Of a stretch of DNA of 64,000 nt, positions 1 through 13,424 are shown piece by piece (the stretch's first letter is position 1; the number at the start of each line of letters is the position of its first letter). The stretch is from Pseudoscleropodium purum. Taxonomy: Eukaryota > Streptophyta > Bryopsida > Hypnales > Brachytheciaceae. The notes under the pieces are model-generated. The model saw only the letters and a program-made list of their open reading frames with translations, was not told where the DNA came from and did no database searches. The stretch spans positions 5,396,501 to 5,460,500 of the forward strand of contig OZ017799.1 in NCBI GenBank assembly GCA_963969395.1. The letters run 5' to 3'. The translations under genes and the position numbers were made by a program.

Positions 1-1499
1 GTAATTAAAATTTAACCAATCATTTTGCTTAAATACTAAGCTGTGAGAACTTGGTTGCTAAAGATCACAAAAGATTCAATAAAGTCCTGAGTACTAGTAT
101 AAATGACAAAGATCATGAAATATTCTACATTTTGTAAAATGAAATTTCAAAAATTCTAAATCTAATTAATGAAAGATAATCAATTTCAAAGAGAAATGAT
201 TTTGTATTGGATATGATGAATTTGACCCCAACGTACAATACTTTGCCAAAAATGATTTGATTTTTGAATCAATATGTGCATTCTTCATTTCTCTAGTGAT
301 CACTAGAAAATCATCCATGAACCACTCATGGGCCTCCACGTCTTTAAAAGGTTAATATCTAAATTTATTTTTGAATTTTTGCACATTATTGCATATATTT
401 ATAATTATGCAAATATTTCATATATGTAATAAATGATGGACTATAACATAATGTTATCTTCTAAAGATTCAAATGTTGCTTTGGATGAATAAAAAGTTAT
501 TTGAACAAATAGTGTCTAAAAGCACTTTGTTCATCATTATGAATAAGGACTTTGAACCTCTCAAGGGTCAATGTGGGTTCTTGTAATACCAATTGTGATC
601 TAATTTTGTCACAATCTAGGAAAGCGAACTACTATAGAATGTCAATTAATATCCATTTAAAGTCTCTTACTTTAAAGAACTTCAACAATAAATTATCATC
701 GACTATCCTTGGATTAGTGTTCTATAATAAATATAGTTGGTACATTATGAGAGTGAGTTTGGGTCCATAGTTAACTTTACAACAGTTCACCTTCTGACCA
801 CTTGAAGTGCTAAGGTAACTGCACCTAAATTAATTATAGCTAATGTTGCTAAAATAAGAATTTGAGCATATTTTCTATTATTAAATTGTCTAAATTTTAG
901 ATGTAGACATGTTGTTGCTTTAATGTATTTCATCCCTTTATTTAGCAAAGGTGGGACAAAAATCCTAATTTTGAGTTATATTTCTACACAAAAGAGTACT
1001 TTGTAGTAATACCAATTATACATATTAAGAGCATATAACCTCTTAAATAAAAGTTGAGATTATTTTCAATATTTATTATCATATTTATTTGCTACCGTAA
1101 GCATTATATTTTTTATGTCCATATAATACATAATGTTTTCTTTTCTTTTTTATATTTCTTTGTTGTGTCAAATTTGTTGATTAATCCTTTTAGGACCAAC
1201 AGTAGTTGAAATTTCCAAAATTCTGGAGATGTAACATAAAATGCAATTTATAATAATATTAAATGATTCAAATGTTGTTTTCTTTGAAGTCAAAATATTA
1301 AGTTCAATCTAAGTATATTGATTTTTAACTATTTTATTTTATTTATAATTGATTATTTATTGAAGCTGTTTTTGAAGGATTGTATTATAAATTTAAAACA
1401 ATAGTTTTTGAGGTTAAGTATATTGATATCCCTTGAATCTTTGAGCTATTAAAAGTTTTCAAAAGGAAGTTGTAAAATTTCATACTATACAAATTGTGA
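1..1499. other. AT-rich gene-free DNA
   Basis: I see no coding exon or RNA gene here. The sequence is AT-rich with short runs of A or T. Near 812-830 there is a GGTAACTGCACCTAAA stretch that resembles the terminal repeat of the MITE-like element at 51651-51942, so part of this stretch is probably an old, degraded copy of that repeat. Confidence 0.5.
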
Positions 1500-3870
1500 A
1501 ATTTTTTATTTTTGACAATTTGTTGTGAATGGTGTAAATAGAGACAATTTGACAATTAGTTCACACAATAGAGTAATAGTATAGACAAATTGACAGATTA
1601 AAAGGATAAATAAAGTTGTCATGGACTTAGGATTATGAAAGACAATTTGACTTGGCATTTAAGGTCTGAACAATTGTCTTCAACCTTAGAATATAGGTGG
1701 ACAATTTGTCATTATCCAGCCCCCAATCTCTTGGTCATTGAAATGTGTGTCAAGTTGTCTTGTTATCTTTGTATACTCAGCTCATATTAATATAATTACT
1801 ATTTTAACAATATGCCTTGAGCAATTGATTGAGTGTTTAAATTTGAATCCAATGATTGGACTAATTTGTGGTTGTTAGTCAATTTGACTTGTGTGTATTG
1901 ATTCTAGTGATTGGAATTTCTTGTTGTATGAATTTTGAGCAATTTGTCTAAATTTTGATTGTATTCTTGTAAGCTATATTTAGCAATTTGTCTTTATATT
2001 CATTGATAATAAATTGATGTGCTTGAACTATTATAATTAAATCTAGATCTTTGAAGGTCTTAGTGTGATTCTTCTAATGTTGGAAGTTGGTTGTTGACTA
2101 ATTGAATCGTGTTGAGATTGTGGGCGAACAAGAAGTTGTTTTAATAAATGAAGTTGAAAATTGCATGAATGACACTTTGTCCAGTAGCATGACCAAGCCT
2201 GTGAATTCGTTAGATGAAATGGAGATTATAAGTTGAATTACTTGAGTTATATGTTGCAATGTTTATATATGATTTATATTGTATGTCAATTTGACTAATT
2301 GATGATGTTATGTGAGCTGAAAATTTTAAGTATAAATTCACTTGTATATGTGTCTAGACAATTTGTCTGACTATATGCATAAACAAATTTGAGAGATTAA
2401 TTTATGAGCTTTAACTACATGTTAGTTCATATGATGAATTGAGAGAGTAAGGACAAATTGATTTGTTAATTTGATGTTGGATCAAATGGCGACCAAGAAC
2501 TTCGAGTGGCAAGACAATTTGATAGTGGAGCATACAAATGGGAACCAACAATTGTGGAACTAGATAAGTTGAGATCCAGTCTGGTGATTCTAGGCAAGTT
2601 GTTTGTAATTGCTAAAGTTGCAATTGGTAAGTGAAACTAAAAGTTCCTTACCTTATTACAAAATATGTTTAACTATTATTGGAAGGATTGTTATAATATG
2701 CATGTGAATTGAATTGATATTTTAAAATGTCATATAAGTTGAGTTGTTATGAGAGAATGAGAAATTAATAAATTGATAACTTGTAGAACATTGTATTAGT
2801 GAGACTAGAGTTTTGGGAATTAAAATGATTAGCTTGACGAATTGTCTAATTAATAGGATTATGAATTCTAGTGTGAAAATAGAGATGTTAATTAGATTTT
2901 GCAAATTGTCTTAGATTGTGTCTATGGTTGGTGAGATTGTAACCATGACTTGACAAATTGTCTGTAAATTGGGTTACAAGAAAATTATACATGATAGTAT
3001 ATTATTTTCCTATTTACAAATTGTTGAAAATTATAAAGTAAATTAGTGAAATCATAGTAGAAAACAATTTTATTGAATCAAAATTATTTTGATAGATAAA
3101 AATGAACAAATTGACTGGTCAAGTTAGAAGTGAGTAATAATTGATCATAGGAGAAAGAACAAATTGTCTTAATGCCTTTTTTGTGATAAATTTATACTAT
3201 TAAAGTATAAGTTTAACTTGAAAGGTTGGTGATTATTAAATCAATAAATTGTTATAATAAAATTGTTAAGACAAATTGTTTTGAGCTTGTAATTTGTGAA
3301 TGGTTACTATTGAATAGGAAATTATGAAAATAATTGGTTTTGTGCCCTTGTGTCTTGTATGTTTATGAAAAACTAACAAGTTTTTTGTAGATGGAAGAAT
3401 GAATAAGGAAGCAAATAGAGATGCATTACACACTCATTACCATTGCATTTAATTAGGGACAAATTGCCTTCAGGATCAGGACCGGTTAGATACTCATTTA
3501 ACTAGGAATTAGGCTAGTTAAATAGTGTTTGCCCGACAAATTGTTCCAAATATAAAGATTGCTATAATTAAAGAATTTGAGTACACTTATATAAATATAA
3601 ATATATTATGCATTTGTTAGAGTCTAGATCATGCCTGACAAATTGCGGTCAAACTTGATAAATTGCCTAAAATACCCTTTGAATACTATATAGGATTGGG
3701 ACAACATTTCATGCGTCCATAGCATTATTTAATGGATTGGCCACCAAATTCAACCTTAGGAAATAAGAGTGTTGTAAATTATTTTATAGAGAAATTGTTA
3801 AATAAATCCCATGTCAATTTGACTTATAAGTGACTTCTAGCTGCAAAACATTGGACTATTTGACAATTCC
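1500..3870. repeat. Field of a dispersed near-palindromic 11-mer (GACAAATTGTC)
   Basis: About two dozen copies of GACAAATTGTC, its reverse complement GACAATTTGTC, or one- to two-base variants lie in this 2.4 kb, at irregular spacing of roughly 10-250 bp and in both orientations. Clear examples start near 1543, 1584, 1641, 1700, 1878, 1939, 1983, 2285, 2357, 2452, 2513, 2836, 2901, 2952, 3104, 3158, 3269, 3458, 3535, 3637 and 3813. The motif becomes rare after about 3870. No open reading frame of note overlaps the field. Known parallels are the subterminal motif arrays of CACTA and hAT transposons, which bind transposase, but no matching terminal repeats were identified, so the role is unknown. 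Confidence 0.7.
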
Positions 3871-6800
3871 CCTTAAATTTTGGAACCCCTATACTATAGT
3901 CTTGGGTTTTGTGAGATAAGCAAAAACTTAGACTACACAAATGTATAAGAACGTTTTGAAACATCAACACATATTTAGATGGATTACAAAAATATATTTT
4001 GTATACTCAAGAGATGTTAGCATCCATCTATTGTTCAAAATTTGATTGTTTGATCATTTAGGGGTAAAATTTTATAGGTTTAGTTAAGGATTTCTTTACT
4101 TGTTTTTATTAATTGTGTATCTTATACACCTACTATCTTGCCATTGTTCATGAAATTTTTAGTAAGGGTCATGAATTGGATGTAGCAAAATGGAGTAAAG
4201 TCCAAATGTAGATTTGTTTAGAAAATATGTGAAGCCTTTGCAAAGACCTTTGGGTTCCATAATGTTCTCATAGCTCATTGAAATAGCCAAAAAGATTGTC
4301 ACAACTACCACTAAATTAAAATTATCCCAAGTAGATTTTTGTCTAAAATATTGATTGGGCATTTGGTTGATTTTGGACACACCTGTAATTGAACCTTGAA
4401 ATATTATATGTATCCAATTAGAATGGAATTTGTTGCCTTTGCAACAATACCAAAAAGATTCATCAAGCAATGAGGTTTCATTGAGGCAATGCTTGTATGT
4501 CATTAGGGTTTTGCAAGAACAAATGAATGAAAATTTGCATGGATGAGAATGTGATAGATGAAATCGTAACATAGTTTGCATTTCATGTAGGAATTGTCCC
4601 AAAACTACATGCTGAGATACTCTAGAATTATCAATTGCCAACAAGATCCAACCAAAATTAAATCAATTTAATAATAAAAATTATGTTTACTACTTAAATG
4701 CTATGACAATTGTTTTTTAAATAAATCCTATTGTCATATTCAAGTTTTTTGAATTATAAACTATTTGCATAACAAAAGTTTGAAAATTTGCATCTCCAAA
4801 TGTTAAAGTAATAACATAAGAATCTACGAAAATCTAAATGGATGAAAAAAAATCAGATTATATATAGATGGGATATATTTGTACTCATTCATGCTATAAA
4901 AGAAAAGCCTAGTTTTCAATAAGTTATACTTTAGAAGACTAATCATTTGTCAAAATGATTCAATTAACAATGGACGAATGGAAATTCTATCAAGTTCCTA
5001 CAATACCTAAAATTTTGAAAGGATATTTCAAAAATTTGATACAAAATGTAAAAAATTATGTTCTTTGTGTATATTTAAATCTAATTTAGGAGGCTTCATA
5101 AAATGCTTTGCTAGTGAAAAAAATTTGGGCAATTGGAAAAACTTAGGACAACTTGAGCTAAACCTTTCATCTATTTTTGAAATCTAACTGATGATTGCAT
5201 GTAACTAACATAATTTAGTATGGAAATTTCAAAAAAATAACCACATTTAGTGTAAAAATCTCACACCAAGAAGAGACAAACTTTTCTAATCTTAGATTGC
5301 AAAAGATATTTTCTTCTAAGTTCAAACTTTATAATCTTGCAATCTATACTACCAAAATTGAAAAATATTAAAAAATTCTAAAAGTTTGGTTCTATATTTT
5401 TACTATTTTACTTCTAAAAAAAGATTATCCTTGATATTCAAAAAATCATCAAAAAAATGGCTAATTTATTACTAGTGAACTCAACTTCTTCATATTGAAT
5501 AAGGTGATTTAGAGTAATCTTCAATTGATTTTGAAAGTTTGCATGCGGATGTGTATAACAAAATGTAATACACCACAATGTAGATTGTAGGGGCTCAATT
5601 GTAAGTAAAGTAGAAATCTCACTCCATGAGGATTCAAAGTCTATTCAATTGGTTTAGTAAGGATAACAAAACTTTTTGTTTCACTTCAAATGCTATAATT
5701 TTGCAATTCATAGTGTCTTGATTCTTTTCTATACATTGCCACTATAGTCTACTATATTTCTTTTATGGTTGACAATATTTTTGAAGTATTTGTATTTTCA
5801 ATTTTGGTGGATGCATCCCAAATTGTCCTTTGGGGGTTAAAGATAGGACTTGTTTTCTAGATTCATATTATAAATATCCTCAATAGACCTACATTTCAAT
5901 AGACATTACTAAAAGAAAAAAATAGGGCCTCATTTGGGTTGCCTCCTTTTGAAAAACAAAATTTAGCAGTGACATTAGAAGACTTTTGAGGGCAAGTCAT
6001 TTTTTTTAATTATTTTTTTATTCAACAATTGTTTTCACTATTAGTGTAGATGTCACATCCCTCTTGACGCCCCATCTTTCTTCTAAGGTAAGAGGTCCAT
6101 AAATTGCTCATTTAAGAGTGAAATTGGATTTTGAGAAAGTAAAACTTCTCGAAAATATTTTTCAATATAATTTTCTTGAAAGACGGGTGGAATTGGCACC
6201 TAACTCCAAATCAATTTATATTTTTTGGATTTTTGTAGAATTAATTATGAAATTTGAAGGTGAAATGGCATTGGGCTCTAAAATTGTTGACCTTGTTTAA
6301 TGTACACCATTTGTGAATTGCTAAAAGCTATGAAAAAGCAACATGTACAAATAGTATACATTCGAGTCAAGGTGGACAATTTCAGAGCCTGAGTGCTTTT
6401 AGAACCTCCTACTTTAATGTACTTTGTTTGTGCTAACCTTACAACTACACTTGTTGTGGAGGATTCTTATAACACGTTTGTGATTGTTATAGGAAGATAC
6501 TATTTTTGCTTTCCATTAATGAAGTTGCCTTTACTACAAAAAATCTTGAGTTGGAATTTTTTATATGCCATTATAAGGTATCTACACCTAATTTAATTCT
6601 TTTCTAAAACCAACCCCTATAGATTCCTGCCTAAAATGTACTACCTCTATTCATAAGAGCCTAGGGGTGCTTTTACAAACACTAAATTTTAGAATTTTGA
6701 AAACTCAAAAGTCTATTCATATGGTGTCCAAAACATATATTAGAAGAAAAATTTAAGATATTTGTTTGACTTCCAAAAAGACGCAACAAAATATTAATCA

Positions 6801-7383
6801 ATTATGTAATAGAAATATTGTTCAATTACTTTATAGAAAATACATATTTTTTAAATTATAACTGTGTGTATGCCCTTCTATTCAAGAATCTTATTGAGGT
6901 AGTAAGATGCCTCAATTTTTTGCATAACACCATTACTTTCAAGATTGCAAGTCAATTTAATCATAGTTCTTGATTTCCAATGGTTTTAAGCTATTAAAAT
7001 GTAGCTCCAATAATTTTCTTCTTATTCTATCATTCTTTGATTCTAATTTTTTTCAAAACTATTAGATTTTTAGAATTTGGACTATTTTGAAAGTAGTATC
7101 TTAAACACTTCAAATACACCACGTTTGAACTTTTACTATTAAATTTTGCTTAGTGTATTCCAAAAAATTAATAAATCATACTATGATGTTTATAAGTATG
7201 ATTTCGATTTTTTGTTGAAAAATTCATAATATCAAATTTTTTTGATAATTATTATGAATTAAAAAAAATTAAAATCATATAAAAATCAATTTAATGTTTT
7301 TAATTCTTAAAAAATAAAGATAAAATAAAATTATATATATATAAAATCAAAATTAAAATGAATTATATATAATACTATATGTT

Positions 7384-7421
<38 letters not shown>

Positions 7422-9710
7422 TTATTTATTTATTTATATATAGTACTATATTGAAATTCAACTAAGTGTGGACATAAAAATAGTGGACAAAAATTGTCTA
7501 ATGGATGACAAAGAATCCTTCTATGTAAGAAAAAAGTGCAAATGTTTATCTTTGTAATTTGTGTAAGAATAAAAAGTCTTGAACAATAATTTGACCTCCA
7601 AGAAGCTCTAGTTGGGTTTAGGGTAAATAATTCACATAGTACCCAAAAGTGTACATTTCCAAAGTGTCTAGTCTGGAATTCTAAAGTCAATGATTAAAAT
7701 TTTTTCATTTTTTTTGTAACTCTATATATTATTAGTCTTTATTGTATTGTACAATACATTTTGGATTTTAAAGTCTTTTATAGTAAGCTTCCTAGATAAT
7801 ACTCCTATTTTTACATATTAAATAATTTTTTGTAACTCTAGATTATAAGACATATTTTAATCTTAGATGAAACCACCCCCTAATTGAGAATAAGAATTAA
7901 TTCAAGTCCACACGAGTTCAAAAATAATCTTTAAATTGTTGCATTTACATAGTTATTTTCAGTATTTTAAAGATAATGATTATTAATAAAAAAATTATTT
8001 TTATAATAGATTCAACTTTCTTCAATATATGATATTTTAGGTGATTCTCTAGGGTCCATGCATCTTATTTTAAAATAAATGAAATGGAATTTCATTATAA
8101 GGAAAAAAATACATACCCACCAGCCACAAGTGTCTTGGTGGGGAAAAATCATGGGGGGGCGGGGGGGCACTTAAAATTTTTTAGCAAACAATGTGAAACA
8201 TAATATAGGAAGGTATTTATTCATGGCGTTTAAAATTTAGAAATAACTTAGAGGTATTATATGGTGTATTAAATCATATACACTCAATTATAAGTAAGGT
8301 ATATAAGTCAATAGTACCTCATATTAATTTTTTTTTCTAAGATAAGGTCCTAGATATAGATCCTAGGAATCTATTGTTACTAAATTCAATTTATGAAACT
8401 ATTGAAGAACTTATCTAGATGGCAAAATATTATTACTAGTTTGTTTAAATTGACAAAATATTTTTTATACCTGTTGGCAATGACGTGGTAGCTTGTAAAT
8501 GATTGGAGTTTGGGGTGCATGCTAAACATTACACATAATGTTTGTGTGTGTTTCTAGGTGGTTTAAGGTTTATTCTTTTTTCCATTTTTTTTAACTTAAG
8601 GTAGTTTACAATTTTTTTCCCTTCTCATTTTTTTGGCCTTAAGGTACTTCAAAGGTTATTTTCCCTTCACACTTTTTTGAGCTCAATGTAGTTTATGAAT
8701 TTTTTTTTCCATCCCATTTTTTTGGTCGCTTAAGTTAGTTTTTAATTTTTATCTTCCCCATTCTTTGTATCATTTGTTTTTGTCTCTAATCTTGGTATTT
8801 GCCTTTTTTACTTTACTTTTTTTTCCCCTTTACAACAAAGTAAGGGTATTAAAAAAACACGCCTCCTTGCAAATTTAAAGTAATGGTATGGGCATCTAAA
8901 ATACCATGAATTCCAAAATTAAATAATAATAGAGCCCATTTAATTGGTCTTGAATATCTAAATACTCCATAAAAAAACTCTCACAGCATGTGATATCTAA
9001 GCATCCACATTGAGTGATCCTCTAAGGGGAAATTTTTGATTTGAAACAAAAGGAAGCAAGCGGCCATAGCTTACAGATCCATTTCTGATAGGATAGGACC
9101 ACCCATTTTTGACCAGAGCCCCATACCCAACTTAAAGGTTGCAATTATTTCCAACCAAGGTGAAAAAGATTTTCAACTAAAGCTTGGAATGCATTTTTTT
9201 TCTCCTTTTCAAAGTTGATACTAATAAATTTAGGACACATGTCTCAAAGTTGTGAGCAAGGAAGTAGGAAGTAATGAGAGGAGAAGTAGTTCTTGAATGA
9301 TCGGAATTGAAAAAGTTTAGACATTGGCTATGGGTTTGGAGGACTTTCTGCCTTCCAAAATTCATAATAAACTGATTTCAAGTGATGAAGTTACCAATTT
9401 TTTTGCAATCCTCGTCATTTCTATCTTTACGTATAAAAAAATAGTTGCTTTGCCTTGTACTACTCTAGATCGTATCCAGAATTGCTTAAGTGATCGGTTA
9501 TGGGTGCCTCCACCTTACCCTCATGAATCACATGTCGTGTCCAACTCCTAAATAAATGAGTTCAGGTAGGCAGTGAGAACACTGTCGTCCCTCAGTCTTC
9601 TGTCACCCTGGATTTGACTGCACATACAGTTTCAATTTCTGCATGTACTTAAGATAAGTTAGAATATGACCATTTGAAACAGTCGTTGCAATTTTGCTTT
9701 CTTCCTAATT
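3871..9710. other. AT-rich gene-free DNA with repeat debris
   Basis: No recognisable gene. A 161-codon minus-strand reading frame at 4159-4644 has no family signature and atypical composition. A segment at about 6573-6860 resembles the inside and one end of the MITE-like repeat at 51651-51942. A G-rich run lies near 8153-8169. Base composition becomes less AT-rich from about 9.0 kb onward. Confidence 0.5.
7388..7441. repeat. Microsatellite (AT)n followed by (ATTT)n
   Basis: An uninterrupted AT dinucleotide run of about 14 units is followed by about five TTTA units. It is a simple repeat inside gene-free DNA. Confidence 0.95.
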
Positions 9711-9718
9711 ATCTGATC

Positions 9719-10007
9719 CAGGGTTGTCATAACGGACAACATATTACTGTTCACAAACGAATTGGACCGATTAGGGCTGACCGGCTGTCAACTTCGAAGC
9801 CTTGTAACTTTTGCAAAAAGTACCCAAATTGGGCATATGAGATGTTTTTCGTCATCTATAAAAACTGTAGATGCCGAAAAACATATCATATGCCCAATTT
9901 GAGTACTTTTTGCAAAAGTTACAAGGCTCCGAAGTTGACAGCCGGTCAGCCCTAATTGGTTCAATTTGTCTGTGAATAGTAATATGCTGTCCGTTATGAC
10001 AACTCTA
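9719..10007. mobile_element. hAT-type MITE, 289 bp, with perfect 8 bp target duplication
   Basis: The element is almost one long inverted repeat with arms of about 130 bp and a short loop near 9855. It begins CAGGGTTGTCA and ends with the complement of TAGAGTTGTCA. The 8 bp ATCTGATC occurs immediately on both sides (9711-9718 and 10008-10015). An 8 bp duplication together with ends of the form YAGNGTTGTC is the signature of the hAT superfamily. There is no transposase, so it is non-autonomous. The 93-codon reading frame across it is simply hairpin sequence. Related elements lie at 21633-21785 and at 63962. Confidence 0.9.
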
Positions 10008-10492
10008 ATCTGATCAATGTACTTTGCCTCTAAATTTCATTGCTGGCAATTGGACCTGCGCCTATAATCGACACTAATTACAACTGAGCATAGTTACGTT
10101 CTATCATTAAACTATTGTAATTAGATCGTATAGGCAACTGAAAGAGGAATGCATAATTATAGCTGAGGCTATCAATTCAAGCAACTTTTGCTAAATAGGT
10201 TTGTGATTAAAGTATGTTAGTACAACAGGATTTCTGGCGAAGTACAACAAATTCTCAACAAAAGTTGCTTACGAAGTAAGTTGGTTAAGAAATCACAGTT
10301 TCTCATTAAGTTTCCTTCAGGCTTGTTGCCAGACTACGGTTGCTGACGAAACCTGGTAATATTTTTGAGTCCCCGAGACGAATGGCTGACAAAGCTTACT
10401 ATAGCTAGAACTGTCGCAGGGAACAGCCCGCTTTCATTGTCATTGGCCTAATATGGCACTCACTTTCTGGGCCTTAGTTACACCACGTCTAT

Positions 10493-10498
10493 TATAAA
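10493..10498 (+). promoter_or_regulatory. TATA box of the acid phosphatase locus
   Basis: TATAAA followed by GGGG lies 216 bp upstream of the only in-frame ATG of the phosphatase exon 1, and an inverted CCAAT (ATTGG at 10442-10446) lies about 50 bp upstream of it. Spacing and context fit a plant core promoter. Transcription would begin near 10525. A short upstream reading frame starts at an ATG in good context at 10593. Confidence 0.5.
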
Positions 10499-10713
10499 GG
10501 GGCAGGAATTTGAGCTCTCTGGAGTGCGTATGTCTTTTGTGCGGTAGTACTGCAGCTCTTAACCTTCACCTCCGACGGCTGCTTCTACGGCCATGGCGAG
10601 CTCGTTCTCTTTATTTCGTGCAGTTTTAGATCTCCTTTAAAGAAAAGAAATTGAGCCTTCAATGCTCATGTTGTGTCCTCATTGAGATTGTAAGTCCTCG
10701 TTAAGATTATGAA

Positions 10714-13424
10714 ATGCTTGAAGTCAGTTTTTTGAAGGTTAGTAGCAATGTTGCTGCAATCAAACAATCGCACACTGATCAATGTGATGGCAGGCGACAG
10801 TATTGCCGACCTCGGCAGTTGGAATCAGGGTGGGTGCAATTTTGTTTGTTAGCTCTCGCAGTCTTGTTACGGTGTGCAGACAGCAGGAAGCCTCCATTTC
10901 GAGACTCAGTGGACAACACTACAGCCACATGTGGAAGTTTCTTCTACAACAGCCAAGTTAACAACAATCAGGTACGTACTGACCTCAAGTATCTTGTCAC
11001 TTCTGAATAGTGATCCCAAGTGTGAATTTCATAATGCGCTTATGTTGCTGACATTGCTTCTAAATGTGTCAAAAAAATCAAATTAACCACCGCTATTCAC
11101 ATATTCTGTAGCTAAGCTAAGCTGAACTCCTGGTAGATGTTTGCTTAATGTAGCCACGTTTGTGAACTCTGCTTCTGAGTGGAGATGCTCTGTTACATGA
11201 AAGATCGTAAGTTCTGTGACAGCAGAAGCTCAAACAGAACCAGCAAGTTAATCACCTTCTCCACTTTAGGAGGCCTTGTGATACAATCCATAGGGCGATG
11301 GAGAAGCAGAGTTATATATTTCCTGTTCACACAAAACCAATGCAAAATGTACATTTATGCCTGGGTAGGCATGTACACTTACCCTCCCTTTTGACATGCT
11401 TGTTTAAAAGCAAATTTTCATGTCTACTTGGGGGATCGATAAGTGTACATTTTGCTTTTTGCTTTGCCAGAGTAATGGCTTTCTAGTCGCCCTATGAAAT
11501 TCACCACTCTGCGTTGTAGGGTAAGCGTGTCACTCCATTTATAAGAGGGCCTAAGCTCATGTCTCTGTGAGCTTACACTGGTGGAGTCACAAGATAATGT
11601 AGCTTATCCTAAGCAAAGAACTGAGGAGATCGCAGTTTCGGGGAGCTTCTGGTACGTTCACAAGGCTGAGCTTACAATTGTTTCCAAGGCTAAGTATGAT
11701 GTAATTTAGCTTATGCTGCAATACTCCTGTGAGTGAAATTATGCCCGGTAAACTTCACTCGAAATGCAATTTTCATAGTATTTTTAAGAAGAATTATTGG
11801 ATTGGATTGCAGGGATGGACAGTGGTCCCGGAGGAGTGCGTGGACGGTATCGGTGCTTGTATGGAAGGAGCTCGGTTTACCGCGGACGCTGAGGGAGTAA
11901 GCCAAGCCGCCCTAAGCTTTTTGAGTTCCCTCAAACCGAAAGGGGACGGCAAAGATGTGGTGGTGTTCGACATTGACGAGACTTCTCTCTCCAATCTGCC
12001 TTACTACCAGAATCACAAATATGGGTGAGTCTAAGTCATTTTCCATGCTTAGTTGCCAACTCTAAGAAGATGAAATTCATTGAGGTTGAGTATGCATTAG
12101 ATTAATCCTGCAAACATGACATAGGAGACTTGAGAGACTTAAGAGGGTTGTCCCTAAAACATTGTTGAAGTGACCAAGAATATAGGCTCAAAGGAAAAAT
12201 CATCCTTATTGTGAGTCAAGGAAATGTGGTCACCTCATCCTTTTGAAAGCTCATTCTCCCATATACATGAAATCATTTTTCTTAAAGTTAAGAAGGAGGC
12301 TCGGACTACCTTGGTTAGAAGAATTATGTAATGAATTGATTATAACCCACCAAACTAACAAGAAATTGGCAAAATTGTCACAAAATTAACTAGGGGTTGG
12401 CATTACCCAAATTGCACTTGTGAATGTAGAGGGGAACTCTACAACAATACTGCCTTTAATTTGTGGGTGGACAAAGGGCAAGCCCTTGCAGTGCTGGCCA
12501 TCCTCCAACTCTTCAATGCTTTAAAAGTGTCCAACTTTGGCATTGTGTTCTTAACCAGGTGACCAAAGAGTCAACGATCCATTACCACGAAGAATCTCAA
12601 GCGCGTTGGTTACAAGGGTTAGATCCAACTTATTCTCAAGGGAGTATGCACTTCTTCACAATTTGAATCCTTGTAGCTTATGGACATTGAGGATCAATAG
12701 TTTTGATGAATGGTTTTCAAGGAAACTGTAGAAATAAAAACAAAACGCATCAGCCTATTCATCTTAAATGGTTATAGAATGATTTTCTTCCAAATTTTCC
12801 CTACAATTTTGGTGAGAGCAACATACTTAAATTGTCCATTGTTCTATAATCTAGTAGAATTTGTTCAAATACAATGAATTTACATTGTACTTGTGTCAAA
12901 TTTAAATGCTTTTGACTATGATTCAAACAATAACAATCTTAAATTTGAACATCTTGTCATTCAAAATGTAGAATCTAAAATAAAAAAATTAATTTAATTA
13001 AAAAAAAAAGAAGTCAAAATGACTTCTAAAAGAAAAAGTAAATAAAAAAATGATATTGAAAAGGGACATGAGTAAATGCACAATGCAAACCCTTGTACAA
13101 AATTTGCCCTTATTTTAGGATTGTATAGGATTTGAAAATTTCATGGTCAATTACAGCCTCTACATAACCATCTATGTTTACCAGTAGAACCAAACCTCAT
13201 TGAAAGGTTATTAAACTTGTTGGTGTGTTCTGTACATTTGTGTTAGATCTTCCAAAGAAAGTGGCATCACAACTGTTGTATACAAGTCGAAAAAGCGAAC
13301 TGAGTTGAGTGCCCAAGGCTATCATATCTATAGTAGTATAGGTGATTAGTGGAGTGACATTACAGGCCCCTATGTTGGTAATCGCACATTCAAAGTTCCT
13401 AATGTCATGTACTTTATACCATAG
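10714..13424 (+). pseudogene. VSP-like class B acid phosphatase (HAD family), decayed in exons 3 and 4
   Basis: Four exons can be joined in phase: 10714-10971, 11813-12024, 12430-about 12643, and about 13247-13424. Exon 1 gives a hydrophobic signal-like segment (FCLLALAVLL); exon 2 gives GWTVVPEECV and the HAD catalytic motif FDIDETSLSN with the two aspartates. Exon 3 matches the family (FNLWVDKG, LQLFNAL, VFLT, then NLKRVGYKG and LILK); exon 4 matches the C-terminus (VYKSKKR, WSDITGP, FKVPNVMYF) and ends at the expected stop. In-frame stops occur at 12560-12562 (TGA), 12620-12622 (TAG) and 13347-13349 (TAG), where the family has Arg, Trp and Gln. Each is one transition away from the expected codon. 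Exons 1-2 are open. The exon 3 donor and exon 4 acceptor phases do not agree, so that junction is uncertain. The family acts on phosphomonoesters in the vacuole or apoplast; this copy can make at most a truncated protein. Confidence 0.85.

Noticed and set aside
1500..3870. CRISPR-like array or coding repeat as explanation for the recurring 11-mer
   Set aside because: Spacers are irregular, the motif occurs in both orientations and is too short, and no open frame runs through the copies; the sequence is a plant nuclear genome.
4159..4644. 161-codon minus-strand reading frame, the longest in the first 10 kb
   Set aside because: No domain, signal or family signature; amino-acid content (many F, I, S, N, H) is what AT-rich DNA gives by chance; no splice or promoter context.
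9674..9955. 93-codon plus-strand reading frame
   Set aside because: It lies across the two arms of the hAT-type MITE, so it is hairpin sequence read through, not a gene.
11179..11486. Two overlapping plus-strand frames (71 and 62 codons) inside phosphatase intron 1
   Set aside because: They lie within a well-defined GT-AG intron, overlap one another and show no family features; the segment contains imperfect inverted repeats instead.
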